A stretch of DNA of 64,000 nucleotides from Cercophora sp. LCS_1 (taxonomy: Eukaryota > Ascomycota > Sordariomycetes > Sordariales > Lasiosphaeriaceae), in the NCBI GenBank assembly GCA_036250225.1, contig JAPZLL010000002.1, positions 248,001-312,000 of the forward strand, written 5' to 3'. Positions 45,576 through 56,899 of this stretch are shown piece by piece. A model generated the notes under the pieces. It was given only the letters and a program-made list of their open reading frames with translations. It ran no database searches and had not been told where the DNA came from. The translations under genes and the position numbers were made by a program. The first letter of the stretch is position 1. Every line of letters starts with the position of its first letter.

Positions 45576-46631
45576 GACGATGAGGCCAGGGCGTGCTTGC
45601 CAGTTGGGGTTGCGTCTGCGTGGTTGCCAGGTTCTGGTCCGAGTCTTGAGGTCTTCAATAATCAGCATGGGGCAGCGGGTCGAACTCGCGCAGACCCATT
45701 TAAGGTTCCAGTTGAGCGCCAAGCAGTGGCAAAAGCAAGCAAGGACAGGGAAGTCTACAGCCAAAGCCCAAGAGAAGCCAGGATGCTCGCGATCTTGTCT
45801 CACCTTGTGGGAATCGCCGTCGTCGTCCTTGTGCTCCTCTTGTTCGCAATGGCTACGAGAACTGGCGGATGCGCTGGGACACAAGGGAAACGGGCGGGGA
45901 GGACCAACAGTTTTGTTTCGCGGACTCGGCCCAAACGTGCGCCGAAACGATGAGAGGAGAAAACGCGGCGGCTGAACGCAGTGCAATCTGGCACCCCCAG
46001 TTGCGGATGCAGATGCTGTTGCGATCGGAAGACGCTGCTGGGCTGGGGTCGACCACACGACCTTATCTCGGTCCCTCTGCCGTCACTATGAAGGCACGTT
46101 TCGCAAGCCGGCGATGCCATTGGCGAATTGCTTGCGAAGCTCACCCTGGTTGCAGACGGGAGCCGACCGGGGTGCTCTGCGGTTACCGGGGTCTAGAGAA
46201 GCTCCAAGCTCGCCTGATGACGTTAGTAACGCCGCTAGAACCAATTTGAAACGGAAAACAGCGCAGTTTTCGCGCGCAATGGGTATTGGAGCCACGGCTT
46301 TGGTCGCGGCGTCGCTTGGCTCAATTACTCACGTTTTTTTTTTGTTTTTTTTTTTTATTGGCAATGTCTTTCTTTATAGGAAAGGGTGACTGTTGCACGC
46401 AGTAGGTTTTGGCCTGCAGGGGATGGGTTCTTGGCGCGGTCTGGGCCAGCCAAGCCGCAGCTGGCATGGGATCACATGGCGGGGGTGGTTGGGCAGCGGC
46501 AACCACACAACCCCTCCAAAACGGCAACTAAAAAACAAAATTTGAGGCCGCTTCAGCTTCACCACCAAAAGGAGCTAAAAGGAGGCCAAGAAGTCGTCCA
46601 AGCGTCTTTTTATGTATAATCCGCAACCGAA
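45576..46631. promoter_or_regulatory. Divergent region VTC4 / RMT2
   Basis: 1.06 kb between start codons. It includes interrupted T runs at 46332-46355. CACGTT occurs at 46095-46100 and 46330-46335, the latter followed by T. Such words resemble the weaker class of Pho4/NUC-1 phosphate-response sites. That fits VTC4 but is only suggestive. Confidence 0.4.
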
Positions 46632-47939
46632 ATGGCCGACCAGGACTCCATATCTGTTCGCATCTCAACGGACTGCCCGACCGAGACACAGCGGGTTCTT
46701 ACTGCCGCTTGGGCTCACGATGTGCAGGCCGTGAAGAAACTCCTCGATGAGCCCGGCAAGGCCAGCTGCCAAGACCCAACCACGGGCGAAACGCCCCTGC
46801 ACGCCGCCATCCGGTCGTGTGATGCTCCGTCAGAGGATGACACCCCTGAGGATCTTGAAGCTGCCCGCGAGACTGTCTATGAGCTTCTTCTGTGGGGTGC
46901 CATCTGGAACGATGTTGACGATCACAATGAGACCCCTGGATGCGTGGCTCATCGCCTTGGTCGCCCGGAGCTCTACAACCTTTGTGTTGAAGCCGGTGTG
47001 AGAGCCGAGATGCTTTTCGGTGTTCTTGAAGGGTACGAGGAGCTTGGGAGTGAAGGAGAGGACGAGGATGAAGAGATGGAGAACGGGCAGGTTGAGGAAG
47101 ATGGCGATGAGGCACCTCAACTCGTGTCCGTTGAGAAAAATGGAGAGAATGGGCCAAAAGAGGAGGAGGAGCAGGAGGAGGAGCCAGAACAACCTACCTT
47201 CCAACCACCCAAGCTCGATGATCCCGATGTCAAGAGCGAGGCCTATTTGAGGTCCAAACTGACATATTCTGACGGCAAGCTGGTAGATGATGCGGGCAAC
47301 GGCGTCATGATGGCCTGGGAAACGGAAATCATGCACCAGAGTGTTGACGCTCTCCTCCCTGGAAGACCGGCGGGCAAGAGGATACTTAACGTTGGCTTTG
47401 GCATGGGCATTATCGACACCATGTTTGCCGAGACCAAGCCTGCGAAACATCACATCATTGAGGCCCATCCCGAGGTCCTGGAGCATGTCTCGAGCCCGGA
47501 CTCCAAGTTCGGAGAGTCTTGGGCGAAGAGCGCACCAGAGCCCGACGCATACCGGATATTCCAGGGCAAATGGCAAGAGATCTGTCTAGAGCTCTTGCAA
47601 GACAACCAAGTCTACGACGCCATTTACTTTGACACATTCGGCGAAGATTACGCTCAACTGCGGATGTTCTTTACTGAGTTCATCCCTGGTCTCCTGGACG
47701 AAAATGGCATATTTGGCTTCTTCAACGGCCTCGGAGCGGATCGCCAAATATGTTATGACGTCTATACAAAGGTTTCCGAGATGCATCTCGCCGACGCTGG
47801 TCTTGATGTTGACTGGAAAAACGTCGATGTCGATATGAAGGAATTGGCCGAGGCGGGCAAAGGTGAATGGGAGGGAGTGAAGAGACGATACTGGACACTT
47901 GACAGTAAGAACCCGACTTCGTTTGTTTACATCTTCTAA
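46632..47939 (+). CDS. RMT2: Protein arginine N-methyltransferase 2 (RMT2)
   Basis: Yeast Rmt2 methylates the delta nitrogen of an arginine in ribosomal protein Rpl12, and the same role is inferred here. A single exon gives 435 aa. An N-terminal ankyrin-like region (about 20-120) contains TTGETPLHAAIRSC and ELLLWGAIWNDVDDHNETPG. An acidic spacer of Glu/Asp is followed by the class I methyltransferase domain. It has motif I ILNVGFGMGIIDTMF, post-I HHIIEAHPEVLE and a motif II-like YDAIYFDTFGEDYAQL. The protein ends SKNPTSFVYIF. Length and ankyrin-methyltransferase order match Rmt2 (412 aa in yeast). Upstream lies the divergent VTC4 gene. Confidence 0.96.
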   Translation: MADQDSISVRISTDCPTETQRVLTAAWAHDVQAVKKLLDEPGKASCQDPTTGETPLHAAIRSCDAPSEDDTPEDLEAARETVYELLLWGAIWNDVDDHNETPGCVAHRLGRPELYNLCVEAGVRAEMLFGVLEGYEELGSEGEDEDEEMENGQVEEDGDEAPQLVSVEKNGENGPKEEEEQEEEPEQPTFQPPKLDDPDVKSEAYLRSKLTYSDGKLVDDAGNGVMMAWETEIMHQSVDALLPGRPAGKRILNVGFGMGIIDTMFAETKPAKHHIIEAHPEVLEHVSSPDSKFGESWAKSAPEPDAYRIFQGKWQEICLELLQDNQVYDAIYFDTFGEDYAQLRMFFTEFIPGLLDENGIFGFFNGLGADRQICYDVYTKVSEMHLADAGLDVDWKNVDVDMKELAEAGKGEWEGVKRRYWTLDSKNPTSFVYIF

Positions 47940-48470
47940 CATGTCTTAGCATATCGTCTCCCCGTCTGCACGTTCATGGGTTGAGCTGGTGTTTCGCCAC
48001 AGTCCAATCGTAAAGGAGCAGGCAAGTGGGTGACAGAAAAAACGAGCCATACAATGCCGCTATTGGCGCTTAAGCTGGTTCTACCCAGTTGCCTCCTTTT
48101 TAAAGACCTGGATGAAAAGCCTCGAGGCCTTCAAAACGGTATTTAGGGCCTTTAAATTTCAATCAAAGCCATCTGGTTCGTTTTTTGGCGCCTCGACTCG
48201 AGAGAAAATTGGCGTCTCGACACATTGGTGGCTCGTTTATTCTGTCACCAACGTTGCAGATCGCAGCCTTGCGCATAACCCCGCCGCTGTAGGCCTCACA
48301 CGGGACATTCACGAATAGCAAACGGACATCGCGGTCAGTTGCATGTAGCAAACACTCGACAGCTCTGATCATCGAGGGCGGGGGAACGAAAGGAAAAGAC
48401 CTCCCTCGACTGCTTAATAGCGTCGTTGTATAATGTCATCCCAGCGATCTTGGTGCTGGCTTGACTCAAC
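47940..48470. other. Intergenic, RMT2 to deaminase-like gene
   Basis: 3' flank of RMT2 and promoter of the next plus-strand gene, lower in GC than its surroundings. No further gene was recognised. Confidence 0.6.
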
Positions 48471-51018
48471 ATGTCGAGAACTTTGGCCGAGAATATTGCA
48501 GTGCTGTCCTTCCTAGATCAAATCCCGACTTCTCCTCAACCCAATGAGCCTCGATGCACGACGTCCCGAGATGACTCCACTCGGGTTCTATCCTTTGACC
48601 GCGAGCGGTCCCTGGCTAGCACTATCGCTCTGTTGGCAGGGATATCAGACAACTCGTCCCATATTATTGCATGTTGTATCGAAGAAGTTTCGAGTTCGAA
48701 AGAGATGAGGGTGCTCGTGGCCATCAATAAGCAAAATCCTACAGATGGAGACGATAAACTCGAACGTATCAAATGGGGACTCAAGAAAATTTTTGACCTG
48801 CTGTGTCAATCTAGTGCCGGTGAGTTACATGTACAGTCTACGTGGCCATTCGCTCATAAGATAAGAATCAGGAAGTGAGTCTGCATTGGAGAAAAAGGTG
48901 CTCGACGCAATTGTTGAGATGTGTCAGGAACGCCTACTCTCACGAATCGGCTATTTACCCCCTGATGCTTCGGATGACAGCCACAAGCCAACAGCGCCGT
49001 CGAGGAGTCGGAACTTCCTTGGTGGGAGTTTACAGCAAGTTCTGGACGCCTTACGCCAGCATACAAGTAAACGAAAACGATCGCCAGAAACTCAGTCGTT
49101 CATCAATGGAGCACAAGAGCTGCTCGTACTCCTCAAAGACTTTCCAGCATACAAAGGTGGAAAAGTGAGATCACACCTTGGCGAAATTGTTGCTTCTACA
49201 TCCCGCCTTGTCCAGGGTGTGGATCTGGCCAATGTTCTGTCCGTCCTCAAACCCGAGATGCTGCAATCAACGACTCGAGATGGTATCGTGCGCCGCTTGG
49301 GGAAGCTCGCCCAGTATGAGAAGTCATCACGTTCGCTGTTCAAGATGGCGAAAAAGCTTCGCCAGTTCAACCGAATCGCCGTGGTCCCGATCTCTCTGGG
49401 CGAAAAGAAGTTCACTAGAACCAACCCTCCAGAAAACAGCTCTCTCATCAGATGCCTTGACCGATGTCAACAGGGCAGAGGACAGAAAATGGATGCCAAA
49501 TCCATATGCGGCAAACTTAAGGTGGATGTGAAAAAGGCAGATGCCGAGTTCAACGCCAAAACAAAGCAGATATTGACAAAGTCAAAGTTCCACGCCGAGG
49601 TGCAACTTGTCGCCTACTACGAAATCAACCAACCGGGACTGAACAGTAAACTTCCCCGCGTCATTGCGTCCAGCAAAGATGCGTGCTACCTTTGTAACCT
49701 GTTCGTCCAGTTACATGGCCGGTTTTGGATACCCAAGACGCATGGCCGGTTGTACCATGGTTGGCGGATACCTGATATTCCAGCGTTTCAGGAAGCGCAG
49801 GCAAAAGTGGTCGAGGCGCTGGAGCGGAGGATCAACCAGGCCATCACGGAGATCATGGCTGGAGCCAAGAAGACACTACCTCAGCCCAACGAGAGCACCA
49901 TTTTTGACTTTTGCAGCTCCACATCGACCATCGCGAGCGACGCAAGAGAGGATCAGCTGCCAATGCAGGCGCTGGGGACTATGGGAGCTGAAAGTGGAAC
50001 CATTCAGGGAACACGGCCCAAAGAGGTCTCCACGACTGCGGATGCCGGTACTTTAACAGATGCTGAGATCCAGAGGTCAAACTCGGTTGTTTCCCAGGTC
50101 AAAGAACAGGCAACCGTCGATGAAGTGCCAGTGGAGGTTGCAGAGATGGAGACCCACGAACCAGATCACCACCTGGGTAAGCTCGGTCCATCTCAAGGGA
50201 GTCTTGTCCCTGAGCGAACAACAACACAAGACGTGACGATCCACACTAAATTCTCACCCCGTCTATCCGCAGGCCAGGACGATCCTCCAGTTGGGGAAAC
50301 CTCTGAACTCAAAGTCGCAAAGGAATTATCAGTGTCAAAGCCCCCAACACCAACAATGGAGCCACCATCCGCCCCTCTCCTGGACAACCTCACTACCGCC
50401 CCCTCGGCCATTTTACCAACCGTAAACCTACCACCAATACCCTCTCCGGAACCCGACAAAGCCCAGCTTCGCCCATCAGAACTCTTCACCAACATCCCAC
50501 CCTTCCAAAACGACTCACCACACCCAAGCCCGTCCAAACCATCCCAACCCCGGCACGGATCTCCCAAACGCTCCCTCCTCCCAGACCCCAAGTCCCTCCA
50601 ACCACCAATCTCCATCGCCCTAATCCAAGGCCAAACAATCGCCCACCGTCTCGACATCCCATCCCCCACCCCATCCTACACAACCGGCAAACTCACCATC
50701 CACCCGGAATACACCCACTCACCCACGCCCGGCGAATCACAAGTTTCCTCGGCCACCTGGCCCTCCTTCCCAGAATCATCAGTGGTAGCGAACCCTCGAA
50801 CGGGGCGGCCAGGGGCGAACAAATCCCCCGGACCAGCAGAGATGCAAATCCGCTGGCTCTTACCGGAGGAAGCCCAAAGGGTCGATCTCAAAAACCAGCA
50901 CTTCGCGGATTTACTACCGTCAACGGTGGATTACGATAGTGGGAGTAAAGAGCGGGTGTATCTGGCGAATGAGGGGCATGTGGTCTTGGTTGAGGTGATT
51001 AGGTATGGGCGGAGGTGA
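48471..51018 (+). CDS. OTT_1508-like deaminase-fold protein
   Basis: Exons 48471-48819 and 48872-51018 give 831 aa. The N-terminal 240 residues are mostly helical with no recognised motif. The central part carries the zinc-deaminase signature HAE (357-359, in SKFHAEVQLVAYYE) followed by PRVIASSKDACYLCNLF, whose two cysteines (388 and 391) form CxxC. Next comes HGRFWIPKTHGRLYHGWRIP. This combination is that of the fungal OTT_1508-like deaminase family (Pfam PF14441) of the nucleic-acid/nucleotide deaminase superfamily, from memory. His, Glu and both Cys are intact, so zinc binding and deaminase chemistry are possible; the substrate is unknown. Residues 430-760 are disordered and Pro/Ser-rich. 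A conserved-looking tail reads MQIRWLLPEEAQRVDLKNQ. The coding strand turns from C-rich to G-rich near 50850. Confidence 0.88.
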
Positions 51019-51892
51019 CCGTTTTCACCGGTGTGGGACGGGATGGACAACATGTTCCATTTTCGTGAATCTTCACCGAAATGGGTGCACCGGCCAAAGG
51101 AGGGAGGACCCATGACGAGGGTTAGAGGGGCACGACCTGGAGAACAGGCCTGGAGATGCAGAGGTAGAGGGGCATATTCAAAGAAACCGAGACAGAGGTG
51201 CGGGCACTCGGAGGGATCGAGGGGCAAAGTGGAAAGAGAGGCGTCAACTGGAAGCATGGACCTCACACCCGCCAAACCACCCAAACATCCCCCCGATACA
51301 CCTCGGGTATATAACTTCCAGCAGGGCAACCCACTACAACGAAAGCACAAGAGACAGCTCTGACTGGATGGCGCAGCGGTAACCCCCGACGCGTTAGAGG
51401 AAGGTCATGACATCGGTAGCATCGTAGTCCAACCCCACACCGGGGGTGGTAGGCGCCGGAGTTCGACTCCTGTTGGAGTCCTAACCCATCGGATTTAAAC
51501 CCATTCAGTTGGGTTTATGTAACCGTCGACCATCCTCCCCTACTACCACCGAGGTAGACCCGTCGACAAGGGAGTTGGGTGCTCGGCGCTAGATTTTTGC
51601 TTCTTTTTTTGGCATTCAATTATTATTCATTGCAAGGGCATTAGCGTTTGGTTCAGTTAGCTGCATTTCACTGCTTAAACTTGGGGTGCATCCAGATGAA
51701 AACACCATGAGGATTCAGGGATTTTTTTTTAGGTTACTTGCGTTCCTGCACTACCGACTCGAACACGGCAGATTCCACGAACACGCCGCCTTCTATCTGA
51801 TTTTTGTCTATGCAACCAAGACAAGTTTCCACCCCAGTGAACCTCGCCGCTCTTTGCATCCCAAGTCCTTGGAAACCTGAGAGAGTGCCCGA
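51019..51892. other. Intergenic with SINE-like insertion
   Basis: 3' flanks of the deaminase-like gene and of hexokinase (convergent). It contains the SINE-like copy at 51362-51610. The rest shows no coding potential. Confidence 0.6.
51362..51610 (+). mobile_element. tRNA-derived SINE-like element, copy 1
   Basis: About 249 bp. A pol III A box TGGCGCAGCGG (51369-51379) and a B box AGTTCGACTCC (51460-51470) are separated by 80 nt. A tail with CGTCGACC, AGGGAGT and GCTCGGCG is followed by an interrupted T tract. The same blocks in the same order occur in copy 2 (57169-57356). The A-B spacing and poor T-arm pairing argue against a functional tRNA gene. No target-site duplication was identified, so the exact ends are approximate. 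Confidence 0.72.
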
Positions 51893-53540
51893 CTATCCCA
51901 CCGATTTGAAATTCTCAGGATGAAGAATGCCATGCATGTTGCCAGCCTTGACGCGCTCCAGAGTAAGAGCAGCAATCAAAGCAGCACCGACACCGCTACC
52001 ATCCTCGGCCGCCAGAATCTCGATGGGGTCCTCGTCTTTGGGATTCGCCTTCTCAGGCCAGTCCAAGATCTCCCGCAGCGCCTTGGCGCCACGCTTCTTG
52101 AAATGAGGGTATTTGTTAAACACGGATCCATCGGCGCCAACGTGGCAGGTCTTGTAGCCCTTCTTCTTGCTGATTGCAGCAACACCGCAGGCCGAGAGAC
52201 GGGCTGCACGGGTGCCGATAAGCTCGGCTGTGCGGCGGATCAGGTCGAGCTCAGGGCCGTTAGCGGCGATGCCCAACTTGCTCTGGAACAGGTCGGCAGT
52301 TTCCTGCAGGTTCTCAAAGGGATCCCTGTGGGAAGTTAGCTGCGTTCCGTGTTCTTTGGCTCATTACATACTCTTCAATGGCGGAGAGGAAAGACGAATC
52401 AAGGGAGTAAGGCTTGCGAAGAGCCGTGACATCCTGGCCAGGAAAGAGGGCGGTGTCGTGGTTGTCGTGAAGGTCCAGCATCACCAAACGGAAGATCTCG
52501 CCGAGATATAGACCAGCAATCATCTTCTCAAAGGCCTGCTGGCCTGGGCGAGGGGAATCCTTGTCGATGATAATATCGTAGGGAGTCCGAGGCAGGACTT
52601 TGTTCTCGTTATCAAACGCACCCCACTCACAGTTGATGGCCATAGGGGTGTCAGGAGGGAGGTTCAGGTCGGCAAGCTTGGGGATGGATCCACAGTCCTC
52701 CATGTAAGCGGCGTTACATCCTGTGCCAAAGATGCAACCGATCTTCATGTTAGTGTCGGTATACGCCGAGGCAATGAGGGTGCCTGTCGTGTCGTTGATC
52801 AAGGCCGTAAGCTTGATGGGAACTCCCTAGTCCTCGTCAGCCTGAGCACCACCAAAACATTGCTTGATCTTACCCGCTGTGTCAGAGCAGCCTCAAACAT
52901 CGGCACCACATTCTGGCCTTCTACTCCGGCAATGTCGAACCCCTTTGTCCATCTCTGGAGAACACCCTGGTCGATGTAGTTCTGGGTTGCAGGGTACGAA
53001 AAGGTGAATCCCAGAGGCAGGGTTTCCATCTTAGTGACATCGCCGTGGTGAGTCTCGATGAATTGTGCCAGACAATCGGCAATGTACTCCCAAAGCTCAT
53101 CGGCGTCGCCAGTCTTCAACTCCTCGGGAAGCCGATATTTGGATTGGATAATATCAAACTCAGACTTCTGCTCCGTCAGAGTGACTTGACACACGCGCAG
53201 ATTCGTACCACCCATATCCAGGGCCAAATAGGTGCCGGTTTCATAACCGGTTGGATAGGACATAACCCACGTCGGGTTCATAGGCTGTCACATCGACTAT
53301 TAGTGCCAGTGGTTGCCAACACTCAACCCACTTACAATGCTGCCGCCCTCCACGCTGAGACCTGGTGTTGTCAGCATAGTTCACAGTTACAAGACGGCCT
53401 CACCAACCCTTTGTAAGCTCGTTTACAAATTGGTCGGTGATTTCCTTCAACTTGGCAGTGTCAACGGAGAACAGACGCTCCAGTTGGTCGATCTCCTTTT
53501 GGAGGGGCTTTGAGGCATCGCTGCGTGAGCCTGACTCCAT
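51893..53540 (-). CDS. Hexokinase
   Basis: Phosphorylates glucose, fructose and mannose at C6 using ATP; cytosolic first step of glycolysis. Exons 53540-53408, 53361-53336, 53284-52874, 52826-52372 and 52325-51893 give 485 aa. Motifs in order are KGLSVEGGSI at the exon 1-3 junctions, phosphate-1 ALDMGGTNLRVC, sugar-binding LGFTFSYPATQNYIDQGVLQ, ALINDTTGTL, GTGCNAAYMED, and adenosine-site DGSGVGAALIAA near the C-terminus. The second exon is only 26 nt. Hexokinase is preferred over glucokinase from the LGFTFSYPA and QRWTKGFDI sequences. A regulatory moonlighting role as in yeast Hxk2 cannot be judged. Confidence 0.96.
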
Positions 53541-55386
53541 TGTTAGCACAAGTCACTGTCACAATGCACCTGGGCTTGCCCTCTCGACTTGATGGGGCGC
53601 TGCGGGGCTGGTTATGGTAGCCGTGGCCCGAGAGAGGGGAGAGCCGGCGTTCATAGCCGTTGAGAAAAGGAGGTCTCAGCTTCCCGAATGCCGCCATCGG
53701 TTGATTGAGGCCGCGGCTGCAGATGCCGAGGGCGTCAAGTGAGATTCAGCAGTATATCTACAGAGCTGTCCGTTGTCGGGCGTGATAAGAAACAACACAC
53801 ACCAAGAGGCGGGGTTCTGCGCCGCGTAGTGTGATGTCACTGCGGCGGGAATGCCGACGATCGCTCACGGCCAAGGAAGGAGCAAATGCAGGCAAATTGA
53901 GGAGAATTGGCACGCGACAGACATCCGATGGTGGCGGCGCGGCAGAGACGCTGGTCGCTGCCAGTGCCTGCAGCATGGCATTGATCTTTGCCCGCTGAGG
54001 TGCAGATAGTGGGGAGAACGACATGATGGTAGCTGCAGCGCTGCCTTGGGCGACTGCGGAGGCTCTCCGAGAAGGAGGTAAAAACCTCGCGGAGCGAGGC
54101 AAGAGGTCGGAGGTCGGAAAAGTTGGTGTGCTCGGGTCCGGAAGGGGAATTGACAATGTGCAACTGCAAACGCACCTGTGCCCTTTCTGGACGGGGGTTT
54201 CTTAGCTCCTAGACCGACCATGATGGGCGCTTGCTCTCTGCAGCGCTTGTCAGTTTATCGTTGATGCCACAATGTCGTTTGCTTGGCCTTCGAGTCGACG
54301 AGAGGTGAAGGCGACAGGAGCCGAGGAATCCGTTTCCTGTGGCGGATGGTAAGCTGCGTTCGAAAAGCACGTTGCTAGGTCGTCCCGGGGAGATGTATTT
54401 AGGTTTGCTTCCAGCCCAAAGCTTTGGGCGGAAGGAAAGTGCTAATCGTTCACCGTGGAGACACCCCACTCAGCTCAATAATTGCAAGAAAAGAACAATT
54501 TGTGTCCTCAATCCGCGGGGAAACGTCTTGGGTGTCCACATGCGAGGACGGCAAGATAGACAGGTCACCGGTGGGATAGTCAATCACACCTTGAAGTCCA
54601 ATCAAGGCGGTATCTTGGAGTTTGGCGTGCTGAAGCAGGCAGTGATGACCCGTGGGGTCAGGCCAGGGTGCACAAGACTAAAGCCAGCAAGGTATCTAAC
54701 AGCTAGGAACTATGTTTTATCTTATCTTGAACCTCAACTTGCAAATACGGTTCCGGTATATATTGACCGCGTCGATTATTCAGCCCAACCGACATGAAGT
54801 TGTGTATGATACAGATCATGCGAGTTGGAGATGATGAGTGAGGGGCATCGATTGGGGGGATGGCTGCCCCTCACTGCCGTTCCAAGAGGAGGGGCATCCC
54901 GCGCCCGATGATCGCCGAGGGTATCCGCAGGAAGACAAAATAATACGAGGCCCTCAGAGAGAGGGATTATTGCCAGTCCACTTGACTAGTGTATGCACAT
55001 GTGGCGTCAATACAAGAAGCGAAGCTCCCCAGCACTGACGTCGTCACTTCCGCTCCGGCGGAGTTGCCCAGGCCGGAAGCTCCCGCGTTGCCGTGCTCTG
55101 AGATGACACTCGGAACGACGGCGCTAATTTACTCCGGTTGCCTGCCGAGCAGGAGCCCCAGCCCACCGGCGACCCACCAAGCGGCTGAGCTTGGGCCAAG
55201 TGACAAGGATGTTTCAGCAACGTAAGCATTTTTGGGAGTTGTCGCCAGAGGCCACGGTGATGCTTCGGTGCAGCTTGAGACGGCCGATTGCGAGTTGTTG
55301 ACGGCGTTTCCAACCATTGTTTTCTGCCCAATTGCCGCTGGCGCCCTACCGTTGATGCGCGCCTGTTCTATCTTCCCACCCTCAAG
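53541..55386. other. Divergent region hexokinase / OST1
   Basis: 1.85 kb between the start codons. An open frame of about 150 codons at 54339-54797 has no recognisable features and no splice support. I see no gene. Confidence 0.55.
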
Positions 55387-56899
55387 ATGAAGACCTCGGC
55401 AGTCTTCTCTGCCGCTCTCTCGCTCCTGTCCCTCGTCCCCCCGAGCTCCGCGAAGAGCACGACGACCTCAGATGCATCGACCTTCAAGCCCCCACAAGTC
55501 TGGAAGAACGCCAATCTCGTGCACGTAATCTCAGTCGAGAAGAACTACGTCAAGGAGAACATCAATGTTCTGATAGAGAACCTCTCCAAGTTTCCACAGG
55601 ACGAATACTATGTCCCATTCACCGGCGACCAAATATCGAGGATAGGTGGCGTGGAGGTGAAGGATCGCAAGGACACCAAGGCTGGCCCCTTTGTCGCCGG
55701 AGCTTACGAGTTCGACCCCAAAAGCGACGTTCAGTACCTCCGCATCCAGCTTCCCACGCCCCTCGCGCCCGGCGGACAACAGACTCTCGGCATTAGCTAC
55801 TACGTCCTGAAGGCCTACAAGCCCCTCCCGGCCCAGATCAAGCAGGAGGACCAGCAATTCCTCTCGTACTCGTTCTCGGCATATGCTCCCTCGGTCTACA
55901 CGACCTTGAAGCAAAAGACCGAAGTCAAGCTCCCCTCGGCCAACGTTGCCGACTACACCAAGCTCCCTGGCAGCGGCGATGTTGCAGAGTTCCCTCAGAA
56001 GTCGGGTGCGAAGTTGACTTATGGCCCGTTCGGCGAGAAGCCCGCCGGCGCCGTCGAGCCCATTTCTATCCGCTTCGAGTTCAACAAGCCTGTGTCGCAC
56101 GTCACCAACCTGGAACGCGACATCGAGGTCAGCCACTGGGGCGGCAACGTTGCCTTTGAAGAGCGCTACACTCTTATCCACCGTGGAGCGAACTTGTCGA
56201 GCCTTTTCAATCGCGTCAAGTGGGCCCAGTCCATGTACTATGCGCCCACAACGCATGCGCTCAAGGAACTCAAGTTTCCCCTCCGTGCCGGCAGCGTTGA
56301 CGCTTACTACACCGATGTGATTGGAAACATTTCGACGTCCAAGTTCCGCAGCGGCAAGAGGGATGCGCTGTTGGAGATCAAGCCGCGCTACCCTATCTTT
56401 GGCGGGTGGAAGTTCCCCTTTACGATTGGGTGGAACTCGGATGCGAAGAACTTCCTTCGCCAGACTGCCACCGGTGGCTATATCCTGAACGTTCCCTTTA
56501 TCGAAGGTCCCAAGACGACCGAGGGTATCGAGTACGAGAAGGTCCAGCTTCGTGTGATCCTGCCCGAGGGCGCTCAGTATGTGTCCCCGAACCGAGCCTG
56601 CACCCATACTAACAAGACAAAGAAACATCAAGTATACCACTGCCGTCCCCGCGTCTTCGATCGACTCGTTCGATGTCGAGCTCCACAAGACCTTTCTTGA
56701 CACCATCGGCCGAACGGCCGTGATCATCAAGGCCCGTAACCTGGTTGACGACCTGAGGGAGCGCGAGCTTGTTATTTCTTATGACCTCCCTCTCTCAGCC
56801 AGCCTTCGTAAGCCGCTCGTCGTGTTTGGAAGCACCCTGGCGGTATTTGTGGGCACATGGCTGTTGGGGAATCTGAACTTGCAATTTGCATCGAAGTAA
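55387..56899 (+). CDS. OST1: Oligosaccharyltransferase subunit OST1 (ribophorin I)
   Basis: Subunit of the ER oligosaccharyltransferase that N-glycosylates nascent proteins. Exons 55387-56576 and 56623-56899 give 488 aa. A cleavable signal peptide (MKTSAVFSAALSLLSLVPPS) precedes the lumenal ribophorin-I domain. Visible segments include VWKNANLVHVISVEKNYVKE, YTLIHRGANLSSLFNRVKW and ELVISYDLPLSASLRKPLVV. One membrane helix near the C-terminus (VVFGSTLAVFVGTWLLG) leaves a short cytosolic tail. The 46-nt intron needs an ACAAAG acceptor, restoring EGAQNIKYTTAVPASSIDSF. Potential N-glycosylation sites include NLS and NIS. Confidence 0.96.

Noticed and set aside
44673..45953. 426-codon plus-strand frame opposite VTC4
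   Set aside because: It is antisense to the catalytic VTC4 domain and shows no family features.
45576..46058. In-frame N-terminal extension of VTC4
   Set aside because: The frame is open for about 160 codons upstream, but SPX proteins start at MKFG and the extra sequence shows no conserved motif. It is probably leader sequence.
51362..51480. Functional intron-containing tRNA gene at SINE-like copy 1
   Set aside because: A-B spacing of 80 nt, poor T-arm pairing and a matching tail in a second copy fit a SINE-like element better.
54339..54797. 152-codon open frame
   Set aside because: No recognisable domain, no typical codon bias and no leader signals. Not supportable as a gene.
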